DNA from: an uncultured Clostridia bacterium
GTDB taxonomy: Bacteria; Bacillota; Clostridia; Christensenellales; Borkfalkiaceae
Assembly (NCBI GenBank): GCA_934254825.1
Contig: CAKQMB010000017.1
Coordinates: 1 to 39,925 of the forward strand
DNA: 39,925 bases
Reading direction: 5' to 3'
Shown: positions 8,385 through 14,946 of the stretch, in pieces
Position numbering within the stretch: position 1 is the first letter of the stretch
Layout: each line of letters begins with the position of its first letter
Position numbers and translations under genes: made by a program
Notes under the pieces: generated by a model
The model's database searches: none
Told to the model about the DNA's origin: nothing
The model's input: the letters and a program-made list of their open reading frames with translations, nothing else

Positions 8385-8669
8385 TTATTTAGATTTTTTG
8401 CGAGAAATATCGCGTGCTTCCTGCTTGGATTTACCTTCCGCAAGAGCCTTTTTGTACTTGTAAAGTCCGGCGTGATCACTCTGACACTGGAGATACCCGG
8501 AACGGATACCCGCTTCGAAGTCGGTAAGTTTTGCGCCTTCCTTTTTGCCGTAGGTGTGTACTTTCTTTTTTCTGTCCAAAGCATAGCCTTTTGCGCGCTT
8601 GGAAGGGATAGACCATCTGCGCTCGTTATAATTGTTTGCATTGGACGAAGTAGTTTCTTTGTTTGCCAC
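8385..8669 (-). CDS. Small, strongly basic protein of unknown function
   Basis: This 94-residue, Lys/Arg-rich protein has no TM segment. It contains the block DFEAGIRSGYLQCQSDHAG and a basic C-terminus (SKQEARDISRKKSK) likely to form a charged helix, which suggests nucleic-acid contact. The start is GTG 8669 with AGGAGG 8 bases upstream. It is the first gene after a 260-base gap and is probably the first gene of the structural transcript. I do not recognise the family. Confidence 0.55.
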   Translation of the reverse strand: MANKETTSSNANNYNERRWSIPSKRAKGYALDRKKKVHTYGKKEGAKLTDFEAGIRSGYLQCQSDHAGLYKYKKALAEGKSKQEARDISRKKSK

Positions 8670-8850
8670 TTTCGTGTCCTCCTGATTTTTAATAAATAAT
8701 TTTGTCCGTATCGCCGATAACGCAGCGTTTGCAGGACTTACGTCTTATAGGGTTTTTCACTCCGTACAGCCCGCTATTAAATTGTAAATATGGTAACGAA
8801 CGCCGTTATTTTTGTTGAAACATCACGTTTCGGGCGATACTTTCGTAGGT

Positions 8851-8862
8851 GAGCGGCCGCTC
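8851..8862. repeat. Perfect 12-bp GC-rich palindrome in the 260-bp gap
   Basis: GAGCGGCCGCTC is a perfect palindrome in the intergenic stretch 8670-8932, which separates the regulator genes from the structural genes. The gap is the natural place for the structural-operon promoter, but I found no strong -35/-10 pair, so the palindrome may be an activator or repressor site. Nothing else in this gap is supported. Confidence 0.35.
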
Positions 8863-8932
8863 TTACACTTGCAAGTACCCCGAATTGATCGGTTTCTTTA
8901 TTATTTTTGGGCGTTCGGTTTACCCGATGAGG

Positions 8933-9178
8933 TTAGTCTATATACGTTCTTGCGTACATAGTGCTGGGAATACGCTTGCCGTCAAGGTTCTTGCGTTCCC
9001 AAAAGATGTTTTCGTACTCGCGGTCGCGCCTTTTCGTGCGACGATAAAATGTGTCGTGGCTCAACACAACGGTATCTTCCGTTTCACTGTGCTTGATGCC
9101 GACTACCTGTTTTACGATGTAGTCCCGCGTGCGATAGACGTTCATTGCGTCTATCATAAAATCCGGTTCGTAGTTCAT
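8933..9178 (-). CDS. Small conserved-looking hypothetical protein
   Basis: This 81-residue soluble protein (starts MNYEPDFMIDAMNVY) is rich in Arg, Asp and Tyr. Its ATG overlaps the TGA stop of the HTH regulator gene upstream (ATGA), so it is translationally coupled to it and probably works with it. No motif is recognised. Confidence 0.55.
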   Translation of the reverse strand: MNYEPDFMIDAMNVYRTRDYIVKQVVGIKHSETEDTVVLSHDTFYRRTKRRDREYENIFWERKNLDGKRIPSTMYARTYID

Positions 9179-9498
9179 TTTTTAAGTCCTCCGTAAATTG
9201 TTATTATTTGTTGCATGGTTGCTTTGTCCTCTCCGGAGAGGGTAAGAAGTAGTTTTTGTAACAACGCCGTTTGCTTGTCGTTCATGCGCGGTCTGTCTAA
9301 TCTGAAACCGTCTACGACGTGGATTCCGCCGCCGTTACCTTGGGTGGTGTACACCGGATATGTAAGGGAGAGTTCCAACACGTCATATTCGATTGTTCTT
9401 TTGCTGACGCCGAATTCCGACGCGAGATTTTCTCTCGTTTCGTGTCGGCGCACACACAAGACTTCAAGTATGGCTTGTCGTCTTTCCGCTGCCGTCAT
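9175..9498 (-). CDS. Helix-turn-helix regulator (DeoR/HTH_11-like)
   Basis: The 107-residue protein starts with a winged-helix DNA-binding domain: helices at about 5-18 and 22-30, and a recognition helix around VSKRTIEYDVLELS (30-43), followed by a wing (YTTQGNGGGIHV). There is no ligand-binding domain; the C-terminal 40 residues are helical. ATG 9498 has GGAGGTGAACAGCGGAT upstream. A copy of the 25-bp palindromic box lies 50 bases upstream (9549-9573), so this protein could recognise that box and control itself. It leads the minus-strand module. Confidence 0.7.
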   Translation of the reverse strand: MTAAERRQAILEVLCVRRHETRENLASEFGVSKRTIEYDVLELSLTYPVYTTQGNGGGIHVVDGFRLDRPRMNDKQTALLQKLLLTLSGEDKATMQQIITIYGGLKK

Positions 9499-9548
9499 AT
9501 CCGCTGTTCACCTCCTTTTCCGAACTTCTTGCCTGCATTCTACAGGTC

Positions 9549-9573
9549 AAACTCGCAAGTTTTTTGCGACTTT
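9549..9573 (-). promoter_or_regulatory. Palindromic box B upstream of the HTH regulator
   Basis: This is a 25-bp palindrome with arms AAAGTCGCAA and TTGCGAGTTT (minus strand) around five bases. A TAGAAT -10-like box follows 6 bases after the right arm, and no -35 is recognisable at the right distance. The palindrome may therefore replace the -35 (activator binding) or act as an operator. Confidence 0.6.
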
Positions 9574-9620
9574 GAAAAAATAATTTAATTTTTTTGAGAT
9601 TTTTTTCGGGGAAAACGAAA

Positions 9621-9671
9621 AGGCCCCGATAAACAGACTTCTTTCTTGAAGAAATCTATCTATCGGAGCCT
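9621..9671 (-). terminator. Two-part stem-loop terminator for the regulator operon
   Basis: The outer stem pairs AGGCCCCGATA (9621-9631) with TATCGGAGCCT (9661-9671), with one mismatch. The inner stem pairs AGACTTCTT with AAGAAATCT, with one mismatch. On the minus strand it is followed by TTTTCGTTTT. It would end transcripts from the zinc-ribbon and LexA-like genes. Confidence 0.6.
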
Positions 9672-9761
9672 CTCGATTACCGGTTTAACTCTCGACTTGC
9701 AAAGAATGTGACCTGATAAGGACTTACAGCAAAAACCTGCCTTACCGTCGTTATTCTGTAT

Positions 9762-9959
9762 TTAATTGTCTAATTGTTGATCGGGCGGAGGATAATAATC
9801 CACTTGCTCGTGTCTGCGACCTTTCGGCGTGCTAACGCTTACAATTCCGCATTTAGGACATCGCAGTTTCGCAAGACCGTCTGCCGTTCGGTATCCGTAA
9901 TGCAGTTTTCCGCAGTTCCGACAATAACATTGAACAGGCTTGTCCCATTTGTTTGTCAT
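9762..9959 (-). CDS. Zinc-ribbon protein, Com-like
   Basis: The protein has 65 residues (MTNKWDKPVQ). Two CxxC pairs (CRNC and CPKC) separated by 19 residues form a zinc ribbon, with a polar Pro/Gln-rich tail. The layout resembles the small Mu Com-type translational or transcriptional regulators. I use ATG 9959 with GGGAG upstream; an in-frame start at 9980 gives seven extra residues. It lies 21 bases downstream of the LexA-like gene and is probably cotranscribed with it. Confidence 0.6.
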   Translation of the reverse strand: MTNKWDKPVQCYCRNCGKLHYGYRTADGLAKLRCPKCGIVSVSTPKGRRHEQVDYYPPPDQQLDN

Positions 9960-9980
9960 CTCAATCTCCCACAAAAACAC

Positions 9981-10577
9981 TTAAAATTTCTTTATACACG
10001 AAACCAAAACGCCCTGAACGTCGCATTTATCCACGATAATATCCGGCATTTGCTTGTTTTCGGGGTGCAAAATGATTTTGCCGCCTTTATGATACAACTT
10101 TTTCAAGGTTGTTTCGCCGTCTACAAGCGCAACGATGATTTCACCGTCCTCGGCAGAGTTCTGTTTCTTTAATACAAGCAGATCACCGGGGCTGATACCT
10201 GCTTCTATCATACTGTTTCCTTCCGCGTGCAGTAAAAAGAAATCGCCTTTACCGAATATGTCCGTAGGGAGGGCGTAAGTATCTTCGTAGTTTTCTTCCG
10301 ACGGGTTGGGTATTCCGCAAGCAATACTGCCGATAAGAGGAGCAAGAACAAAGTTGCCTTTTTGAAGTTTCGGCAAAGGGATTATCTTACCGAACTCGCT
10401 TCTTTTCAATATACCTTGGTTTTCAAGTTCCATAACGTAACGTCTGACCGTCGCAAGCGAACCGAGATTGAGTTCGTTCATTATGGTGCGGTAACTCGGC
10501 GTAATGCCGTGTTCTTGCTGATAGGCGATATTGAATTCCTTGACTCTTTGGAGCGTTTCTACGTTGAGACTTTTCAT
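9981..10577 (-). CDS. LexA-like self-cleaving repressor (S24 family)
   Basis: The 198-residue protein has LexA architecture: an N-terminal winged HTH (about 5-65, recognition region LATVRRYVMELENQG) and a C-terminal S24 peptidase domain. The cleavage dipeptide is Cys87-Gly88 (IACGI), and the catalytic dyad is Ser122 (EGNSM) and Lys159 (TTLKK). It could repress element genes and be inactivated by RecA during DNA damage. I use ATG 10577 because the promoter and operator lie between it and the longer frame (10691). A perfect 9+3+9 operator lies in its leader, suggesting autoregulation. Host LexA is the alternative, but its place inside the element suggests a prophage-type repressor. Confidence 0.85.
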   Translation of the reverse strand: MKSLNVETLQRVKEFNIAYQQEHGITPSYRTIMNELNLGSLATVRRYVMELENQGILKRSEFGKIIPLPKLQKGNFVLAPLIGSIACGIPNPSEENYEDTYALPTDIFGKGDFFLLHAEGNSMIEAGISPGDLLVLKKQNSAEDGEIIVALVDGETTLKKLYHKGGKIILHPENKQMPDIIVDKCDVQGVLVSCIKKF

Positions 10578-10596
10578 TTGCGTTCCTTTTCTGCTT

Positions 10597-10617
10597 AACG
10601 AAACGGTGCGTTTCGTT
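10597..10617 (-). promoter_or_regulatory. Operator of the LexA-like repressor
   Basis: This is a perfect inverted repeat: AACGAAACG and CGTTTCGTT separated by three bases. It lies between the -10 box (10630-10635) and the start codon (10577), as expected for autorepression. It differs from the Bacillota LexA box (GAAC-N4-GTTC), so the protein probably has its own specificity. Confidence 0.7.
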
Positions 10618-10629
10618 TTGTGTGCCTGT

Positions 10630-10658
10630 ATTCTATCATAAACAAAAACGAATTTCAA
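10630..10658 (-). promoter_or_regulatory. Promoter TTGAAA-17-TAGAAT for the LexA-like gene
   Basis: The -35 TTGAAA (10653-10658) and -10 TAGAAT (10630-10635) are separated by 17 bases on the minus strand, directly upstream of the operator. Confidence 0.7.
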
Positions 10659-10699
10659 ATTTTCACTTCCCGATTTCGGGCAGTGAAACAAGTTTTTAT

Positions 10700-10731
10700 A
10701 AAAAAATACTCCCGCCGTTAAGCGAGAGTAT
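10700..10731 (-). terminator. Terminator of the WYL regulator gene
   Basis: On the minus strand ATACTCTCGC pairs with GCGGGAGTAT across a 6-base loop (10706-10731), with one mismatch, followed by seven T. Confidence 0.8.
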
Positions 10732-10746
10732 AAACACTGTCAAAAT

Positions 10747-11727
10747 TTAATATGCGGATTTGATAACATCAACGAACTTGTTGAATTCCTCAACCGCTTT
10801 TCGGGGCGATTTGATTTTTACTTTGCCTTGCGTGCCGATTACCCAAGTAAATAACGGTTTCGACACTTGAATATTGATATCCACGGAGAAATTTGTTTCA
10901 TCAATCGAGCGAATACGAATATCGTCGCCGAAACGGTCAAAAATTTCCGAGAGCAAATCTTTGGTGAAAGTCAACGTTACCTTATGTAATTCGCCGCTAC
11001 ACATAGAGAAAACTTGCTTACGATACTGTTCGGTATTGAAAAGTTCGTATTCCGGGTGCGGCTGTCTTTCCGTATTTTCGACCGATACGTCGTCCATTTT
11101 ATCCAAACGATAAGTAACGATTTCATCGTGTCCGTTGTTGAAACAAAGCATATAGTAATTGTCTTTGTTCCAAACCATAATTATCGGGTTTGCGTAGTAT
11201 CTTTTACCGCTTTTGCGATATACCTTACAATGTTTTTCGTCGTAATCGAAATACTTGAATGAAATTTGCTTATTATCGTTGATTGCTCGTTCGATGGCGT
11301 CAACGCTGTATATAAAAGAACTGTTGCCGAATTTGCCTTTATCAAACGAAACGATATTTTTAGAGATAAGCATTGCCTGATACGAGCAGAGAGTACCGGA
11401 GAGTTTTTCGATTATGCTGTTCTTTTGCGGCGGCGTTAATTTCGATGCCTTTATCACGTCGGACAGTAAAACGATTTCTGCCGTATCGAACGGACGATTG
11501 GCAACGTAGTAATAATGAAACTTCTTTTTGAAGGACAAAACTTCATAGCCGAATTCGTTCAAGAGTGCTATATCCGCAGACAAAACCTTTCTCGAACCGC
11601 TAATACCTTTTTCGGCGAGTTTTTCAATGATTTCGTCCGTGTGCATAGGGTGATCTTCATCCGTATACCGACAAAGAATATCCCAGAGAACAAGAAGTTT
11701 GATTTTGTATTCGTTAGGTTGAGCCAT
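10747..11727 (-). CDS. WYL-domain transcriptional regulator
   Basis: The 326-residue protein has an N-terminal winged HTH (about 8-85, with the repeat-like motif SRKVLSADIALLNEFGYEV), a WYL ligand-binding domain in the middle (about 150-240, with ISFKYFDYD, YYANPIIMVWNKDNYYMLCF and YRLDKMDDV) and a C-terminal WCX-like region. WYL proteins regulate phage defence, DNA repair and mobile-element genes in response to nucleic-acid or other ligands. ATG 11727 (MAQPNEYK) is preceded by GGGGAG, and the -10 box TATAAT lies about 25 bases further upstream. The gene has its own terminator. Its target here is unknown; the scattered 25-bp boxes are possible targets. Confidence 0.85.
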   Translation of the reverse strand: MAQPNEYKIKLLVLWDILCRYTDEDHPMHTDEIIEKLAEKGISGSRKVLSADIALLNEFGYEVLSFKKKFHYYYVANRPFDTAEIVLLSDVIKASKLTPPQKNSIIEKLSGTLCSYQAMLISKNIVSFDKGKFGNSSFIYSVDAIERAINDNKQISFKYFDYDEKHCKVYRKSGKRYYANPIIMVWNKDNYYMLCFNNGHDEIVTYRLDKMDDVSVENTERQPHPEYELFNTEQYRKQVFSMCSGELHKVTLTFTKDLLSEIFDRFGDDIRIRSIDETNFSVDINIQVSKPLFTWVIGTQGKVKIKSPRKAVEEFNKFVDVIKSAY

Positions 11728-11812
11728 ATAATTCTCCCCACCGTCTTTTGTTATATTATACCTATAACTAATTGAAAATTTTCCCAAACAGCGAATTTCG
11801 CTCAACACTGAT

Positions 11813-11986
11813 TTAATTGCTCTTATCTTTAAAAATCAAGCTGAATACAATGCCAAAACTAATGCCAAAGCATATGCCTACACAAATTCCTGCTGCACTC
11901 TTTAACACATTTACAAAAACTACACTCCATATAAGTGTCATTGTAATTCCAACAATTAAGCCAATTAGAATATTCTTATTTTTCAT
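11813..11986 (-). CDS. 57-residue two-TM protein
   Basis: ATG 11986 to TAA 11813 encodes MKNKNILIGL and then two hydrophobic segments (about 5-27 and 32-52), ending in a short charged tail (KDKSN). Small two-helix proteins of this kind are often found next to XRE regulators and DUF3169-type membrane proteins, which also occur here (12.4-13.4 kb). The ribosome site is weak (GGTGTG). Codon use is more AT-rich than in its neighbours. No function is recognised. Confidence 0.55.
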   Translation of the reverse strand: MKNKNILIGLIVGITMTLIWSVVFVNVLKSAAGICVGICFGISFGIVFSLIFKDKSN

Positions 11987-12036
11987 ATGTTCACACCGCC
12001 AAATTCAAATTTGTCTAACCGTTATCATCACAATCA

Positions 12037-12390
12037 TTAATCCAGCACGATTTCCTTTTTCTTGCCGTTTTTCTTACGAGGCCATTCGCGAATACGAGTA
12101 ACCAATTCGAGATTTACCGCTTGTAAATTTCCGTCGCATTCGATTAAGAGTCCGTTGTCCGTAACTTCTTTCACGGTGCCTTTAACGGCACTGCTGTCGC
12201 TCGCAACGGTATAAACCAAGCATTCCTTGCCGATAAATTTTTGTGCCAATTCTTTCATAAAAATATTCTCCTTGTTCTGTTTTTTTCGATTCAAAATATG
12301 TCTGACTGCCGCTATTCTCCTTCGCCGTTTGATACTCGGAATGATCACAAGGAGGAGCAGGGCAAGCAAAATGATAAAATAACTGTCCAT
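12037..12390 (-). CDS. TM protein with small DUF6897-like domain
   Basis: The 117-residue protein has one N-terminal TM helix (about 4-20), a very basic linker (KRRRR) and a compact beta domain (MKELAQKFIGKECLVY... to the basic C-terminus KKNGKKKEIVLD). From memory this matches the DUF6897 family of Clostridia, in which a TM form and a shorter form both occur. An internal ATG at 12258 has a better ribosome site (AAGGAG), so a 73-residue soluble form may also or instead be made. It lies 20 bases downstream of the DUF3169 gene. The molecular role is unknown. Confidence 0.65.
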   Translation of the reverse strand: MDSYFIILLALLLLVIIPSIKRRRRIAAVRHILNRKKQNKENIFMKELAQKFIGKECLVYTVASDSSAVKGTVKEVTDNGLLIECDGNLQAVNLELVTRIREWPRKKNGKKKEIVLD

Positions 12391-12410
12391 TTTTATCCCC
12401 CGGTTTATGC

Positions 12411-13202
12411 TCAGGAGATTTTATTCCCGGCCTTGGTATACCGCATAGCTTCCTTGCAGTACACCGACAGATTGACGATCCATACAAGGCATACCGCAAA
12501 CGAGGGCAAAAAGCCGATCTCAAACACAAGCGCACAGATCGCAAGTACAATGGCTAAAACCGTGCAAACCATATTTGTTGCGGAGTATGCTTTGAACGCA
12601 CATTTGCCGATCATAATTTTTTCGGCTTCGTCGCAGTCCTCCATCCACTTTTTTTGAAACCTCATATCGTAAACAGATGCTTTCTTTTCGGGATTGGTCT
12701 GCTTTGCAGTGTCAATACACTTCTGTTGGATGATAACCGCCTCGACCATAACGGCGAAAAATGCTGCAATGGCGATAAAAAGCACAATGGTTCTTTCCTT
12801 GCTTTCGAACATAGCAAAGCCACCGGAATAAGCTGCCGCAATGAGAAAATACGAGAAAACCAGTGATGCGCTTGAGATCCAAATTGCGATCGAGAGCTTT
12901 CTGTCAATCTCATCCGAGATGTCCTCATCCTCGCCGTCCCATGCGCCGAGCAGCTTCTTTGCACTTCGGTAAATCGGAATGCAGATCGCCGGCACGACGA
13001 CCGCGACGGCTACCGTCAGCCACGGGGCAATGTGCGTCCCGAAAAACAAGCCTGCGCTTTTCAGACCGCCCGTGAGCGTATCCAGCCGGAAGCGCCCCGA
13101 CAGATAGCCGCCTGTCCAGCCAACGATCATGGCTATGACAAGCACAAGGATGAATTTCGGCAACGCTCTCCGATTTGCCCGTTTAATTTCTTTCTTATTC
13201 AT
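12411..13202 (-). CDS. DUF3169-family integral membrane protein
   Basis: The 263-residue protein has about six TM helices (near 13-35, 50-72, 108-125, 135-160, 210-228 and 230-248) and conserved-looking cytoplasmic stretches (FQKKWMEDCDEAEK). The family is typically encoded next to a small XRE repressor, as here: the gene starts eight bases inside the end of the xre gene. Function is unknown; members are often linked to signalling or antimicrobial-peptide responses. Third codon positions are richer in G/C than in the rest of the element, which suggests separate acquisition as a cargo pair. Confidence 0.75.
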   Translation of the reverse strand: MNKKEIKRANRRALPKFILVLVIAMIVGWTGGYLSGRFRLDTLTGGLKSAGLFFGTHIAPWLTVAVAVVVPAICIPIYRSAKKLLGAWDGEDEDISDEIDRKLSIAIWISSASLVFSYFLIAAAYSGGFAMFESKERTIVLFIAIAAFFAVMVEAVIIQQKCIDTAKQTNPEKKASVYDMRFQKKWMEDCDEAEKIMIGKCAFKAYSATNMVCTVLAIVLAICALVFEIGFLPSFAVCLVWIVNLSVYCKEAMRYTKAGNKIS

Positions 13203-13410
13203 TTTCTTCTTCCTCCTGTAAATAGAAGATTTCTTCTACGGTAACACCGCATACCTTTGCAATCGTCAGCGCAAGGGTAACAGACGGCGAATAATCGCCC
13301 CGTTCGATCAGGCTGATCGTCTGCCGTGATACGCCGCATAAGCGTCCCATTTCCTGTTGGTTGACATTCAGGATCGCCCTGAATACCTTCACGCGATTTC
13401 GCAGTACCAC
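13195..13410 (-). CDS. XRE-family HTH repressor
   Basis: The protein has 71 residues starting at GTG 13410 (VLRNRVKVFRA), with GGAGGT 5 bases upstream. The Cro/C1-type HTH is clear: NQQEMGRLCGVSRQTISLIERGDYSPSV. The acidic C-terminal tail overlaps the DUF3169 start. It probably represses its own operon through the palindrome at 13441-13468. Confidence 0.85.
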   Translation of the reverse strand: MVLRNRVKVFRAILNVNQQEMGRLCGVSRQTISLIERGDYSPSVTLALTIAKVCGVTVEEIFYLQEEEENE

Positions 13411-13440
13411 ACCGCACCTCCGTCCGACATATTCGCTATA

Positions 13441-13498
13441 CATTATGACAATTATTTTTGTCATAATGAATTATACTATTGTCTTTTTGATTTGTCAA
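13441..13498 (-). promoter_or_regulatory. XRE promoter and operator
   Basis: On the minus strand a consensus TTGACA (13493-13498), 17 bases, and TATAAT (13470-13475) are followed by a perfect inverted repeat, CATTATGACAA and TTGTCATAATG with a 6-base spacer (13441-13468). The operator covers the transcription start, as expected for repression by the XRE protein. Confidence 0.8.
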
Positions 13499-13540
13499 GA
13501 GGTTTTAACGCTAAAATTTTGAAAATTAATCAAATTACAA

Positions 13541-13566
13541 AAAAAGAGGCTTGCCGATAAGCCTCT
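13541..13566 (-). terminator. Terminator of the SLOG gene
   Basis: AGAGGCTT (13545-13552) pairs with AAGCCTCT (13559-13566), and T-tracts follow on the minus strand. The stop codon of the gene lies inside the stem. Confidence 0.8.
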
Positions 13567-14107
13567 AAATGCTTTTTATACTTGCAAACATATCCCGCCA
13601 ATACTTTTCTTTTTCTTCCGTCGTCATACCGAAAGTCGGATCATCTTCTTCGTGAAATACATTTACAATCTTCAAGCCCTTGCGTTTTGCGTAATTCATT
13701 GCAGTTTTCGCTCCGCTTGGGTTCTTTTTTGTGTCAACGTAGCAGATAAGTATGTCAGATTGGTCAATCATCTGGCGATTGCTTGCAATAATTTGCTGTT
13801 TGAAGTGCAAATCTTCAATATTAAATATGGTAGTTATAACATCCTGATAGGGAACGTAATCTATATCGTGTTTCTTTTCAACGGTATGGTAACTTGTTAA
13901 AACAACTTCTATTTTTATATCCGGGTGACTTTTTCTTGCCAAACGGCAAACACGCAATGCCATTTGGTCAAATTCGCCGTGTGTTCCCATAAAAAAATGG
14001 CTGCAACCGTCGGCGATATATTGCTCGACGACTTTTTGCAACCGTTCTTCAACTATTTTAGTCTGATAGACATTCCTATGACCTATAAATGAAATTGTCT
14101 TTTCCAT
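13565..14107 (-). CDS. SLOG-domain protein (YspA/DUF1273-like)
   Basis: The 180-residue protein starts MEKTISFIGHRN, a typical first strand of the SLOG Rossmann fold, followed by the helix/strand pattern with FFMGTHGEFDQMALRVCRLARK and a C-terminal ILICYVDTKKNPSGAKTAMNYAKRKG block. SLOG proteins bind nucleotides or nucleotide-derived signals and are common on phages and plasmids; the exact ligand is unknown. I start at 14107 because similarity begins there, although the ribosome site is poor. A longer frame reaches 14359 but crosses a large structured repeat. Confidence 0.7.
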   Translation of the reverse strand: MEKTISFIGHRNVYQTKIVEERLQKVVEQYIADGCSHFFMGTHGEFDQMALRVCRLARKSHPDIKIEVVLTSYHTVEKKHDIDYVPYQDVITTIFNIEDLHFKQQIIASNRQMIDQSDILICYVDTKKNPSGAKTAMNYAKRKGLKIVNVFHEEDDPTFGMTTEEKEKYWRDMFASIKSI

Positions 14108-14213
14108 ACCGCAGCCCCGAATTTTGTTGCGGCTATGATACTTATAAAATAAGATGCCGCCCCCAAACGAGAGCGGCAAATATAGAATACCGACCGTTTG
14201 AGCGCCAACCCCG

Positions 14214-14353
14214 TTCACAACAAATGAAGTATCACGAAAAGACGCAATGCGAACATACTGTTTGTAAACACGGACGATATATCTACCGATGTTTAGGTAT
14301 GCGCATTCGCGCTGTCTAGGATACTTCAATAAACGAAATATGTTTGTTGTGAA
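14214..14353. other. 140-base stem-loop region between two element genes
   Basis: TTCACAACAAA (14214-14224) pairs with 14343-14353, and the adjoining TGAAGTATC (14225-14233) pairs with GATACTTCA (14320-14328), giving 20 pairs with a 14-base bulge. Inside are further partial pairings (around CGCAATGCG and GCGCATTCGCG) and a TGTTTGTAAACA palindrome. It could be a leader RNA, a lagging-strand origin or a recombination site. No ORF here is convincing. Confidence 0.45.
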
Positions 14354-14447
14354 TTCCACCGCAAAACGGCTTCTTTCGAGGTTGGCTTCTATATTTTAGC
14401 GTTTTTTGAGAAAAAAGTCAAACTTATAGCGTTGCGGTAGACGAAAA

Positions 14448-14609
14448 CTAATTGTTTTTGTCAGTTTCTTCGGGTTTTTCTTTGTAGTATTCAATGGCAC
14501 ACGATAGTAAAGCCAAAGCAAAGGCTTTTTTATCCTCTGCGGACAATTCAGCAATGCTCGGAACGCCAACTGTTTCAACTGCAAATTTGTCCTTTACTGT
14601 TTCTTTCAT
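14448..14609 (-). CDS. 53-residue protein of unknown function
   Basis: ATG 14609 is preceded by AGGAGG at 7 bases and encodes a soluble, acidic, probably helical protein (MKETVKDKFAVETVG ... EETDKNN). It is the first gene after two tandem copies of the palindromic box (14645 and 14696), so it is probably a highly regulated early gene. No family is recognised. Confidence 0.6.
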   Translation of the reverse strand: MKETVKDKFAVETVGVPSIAELSAEDKKAFALALLSCAIEYYKEKPEETDKNN

Positions 14610-14644
14610 ATGATTGCCTCCTTTTTGAGGAGAGCATAACAACC

Positions 14645-14669
14645 AAACTCGCAGGTTTCTTGCGACTTC
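14645..14669 (-). promoter_or_regulatory. Palindromic box C
   Basis: The arms are GAAGTCGCAA and CTGCGAGTTT around five bases. A TATGCT -10-like box follows 6 bases after the right arm, as in box B. It lies just upstream of the gene starting at 14609. Confidence 0.6.
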
Positions 14670-14695
14670 AAAAATTTTTTCCAAACTATTTTTTC

Positions 14696-14720
14696 AAACT
14701 CGCAAAGATTTTGCGACTTT
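14696..14720 (-). promoter_or_regulatory. Palindromic box D, tandem with box C
   Basis: The arms are AAAGTCGCAA and TTGCGAGTTT around five bases, with near-perfect symmetry. It lies 51 bases upstream of box C in the same orientation. The remaining gap to the recombinase (14721-14946) has no gene. Confidence 0.6.
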
Positions 14721-14739
14721 AACTCGTAATCTTGTGGAC

Positions 14740-14770
14740 AAGAAAGAAACAAGACGATTTTTTCTTTCTT
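14740..14770. repeat. 10-bp perfect inverted repeat upstream of the recombinase
   Basis: AAGAAAGAAA (14740-14749) pairs with TTTCTTTCTT (14761-14770) around 11 bases. It may be a regulatory hairpin. I found no confident promoter for the recombinase in 14771-14946. Confidence 0.3.
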
Positions 14771-14946
14771 GCGGAAAGCCTATCCGATCCCGTTGTCGCC
14801 GTAAAGGGAAAAAATTATTGTGAGAACTTTCAAGAAACAGATTTCAACCAATATTTTTTTCTTTTTCCTTGACGGCTCCGCCGTTATCGGATTGTTCGGT
14901 TTCCGTCGAAAGACAAAAAATAAGTTAAAGGAGTAGCAAAGCAGTT

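Noticed and set aside
8671..8760. Tiny minus-strand frame starting GTG, with CKRC, in the gap before the basic-protein gene
   Set aside because: It has only about 22 codons and no ribosome site; it cannot be separated from chance.
14108..14359. Longer N-terminus for the SLOG protein (start at 14359)
   Set aside because: The extra 84 residues are translated from the strongly structured repeat and show no similarity to the SLOG fold, which begins at MEKTISFIGHRN.
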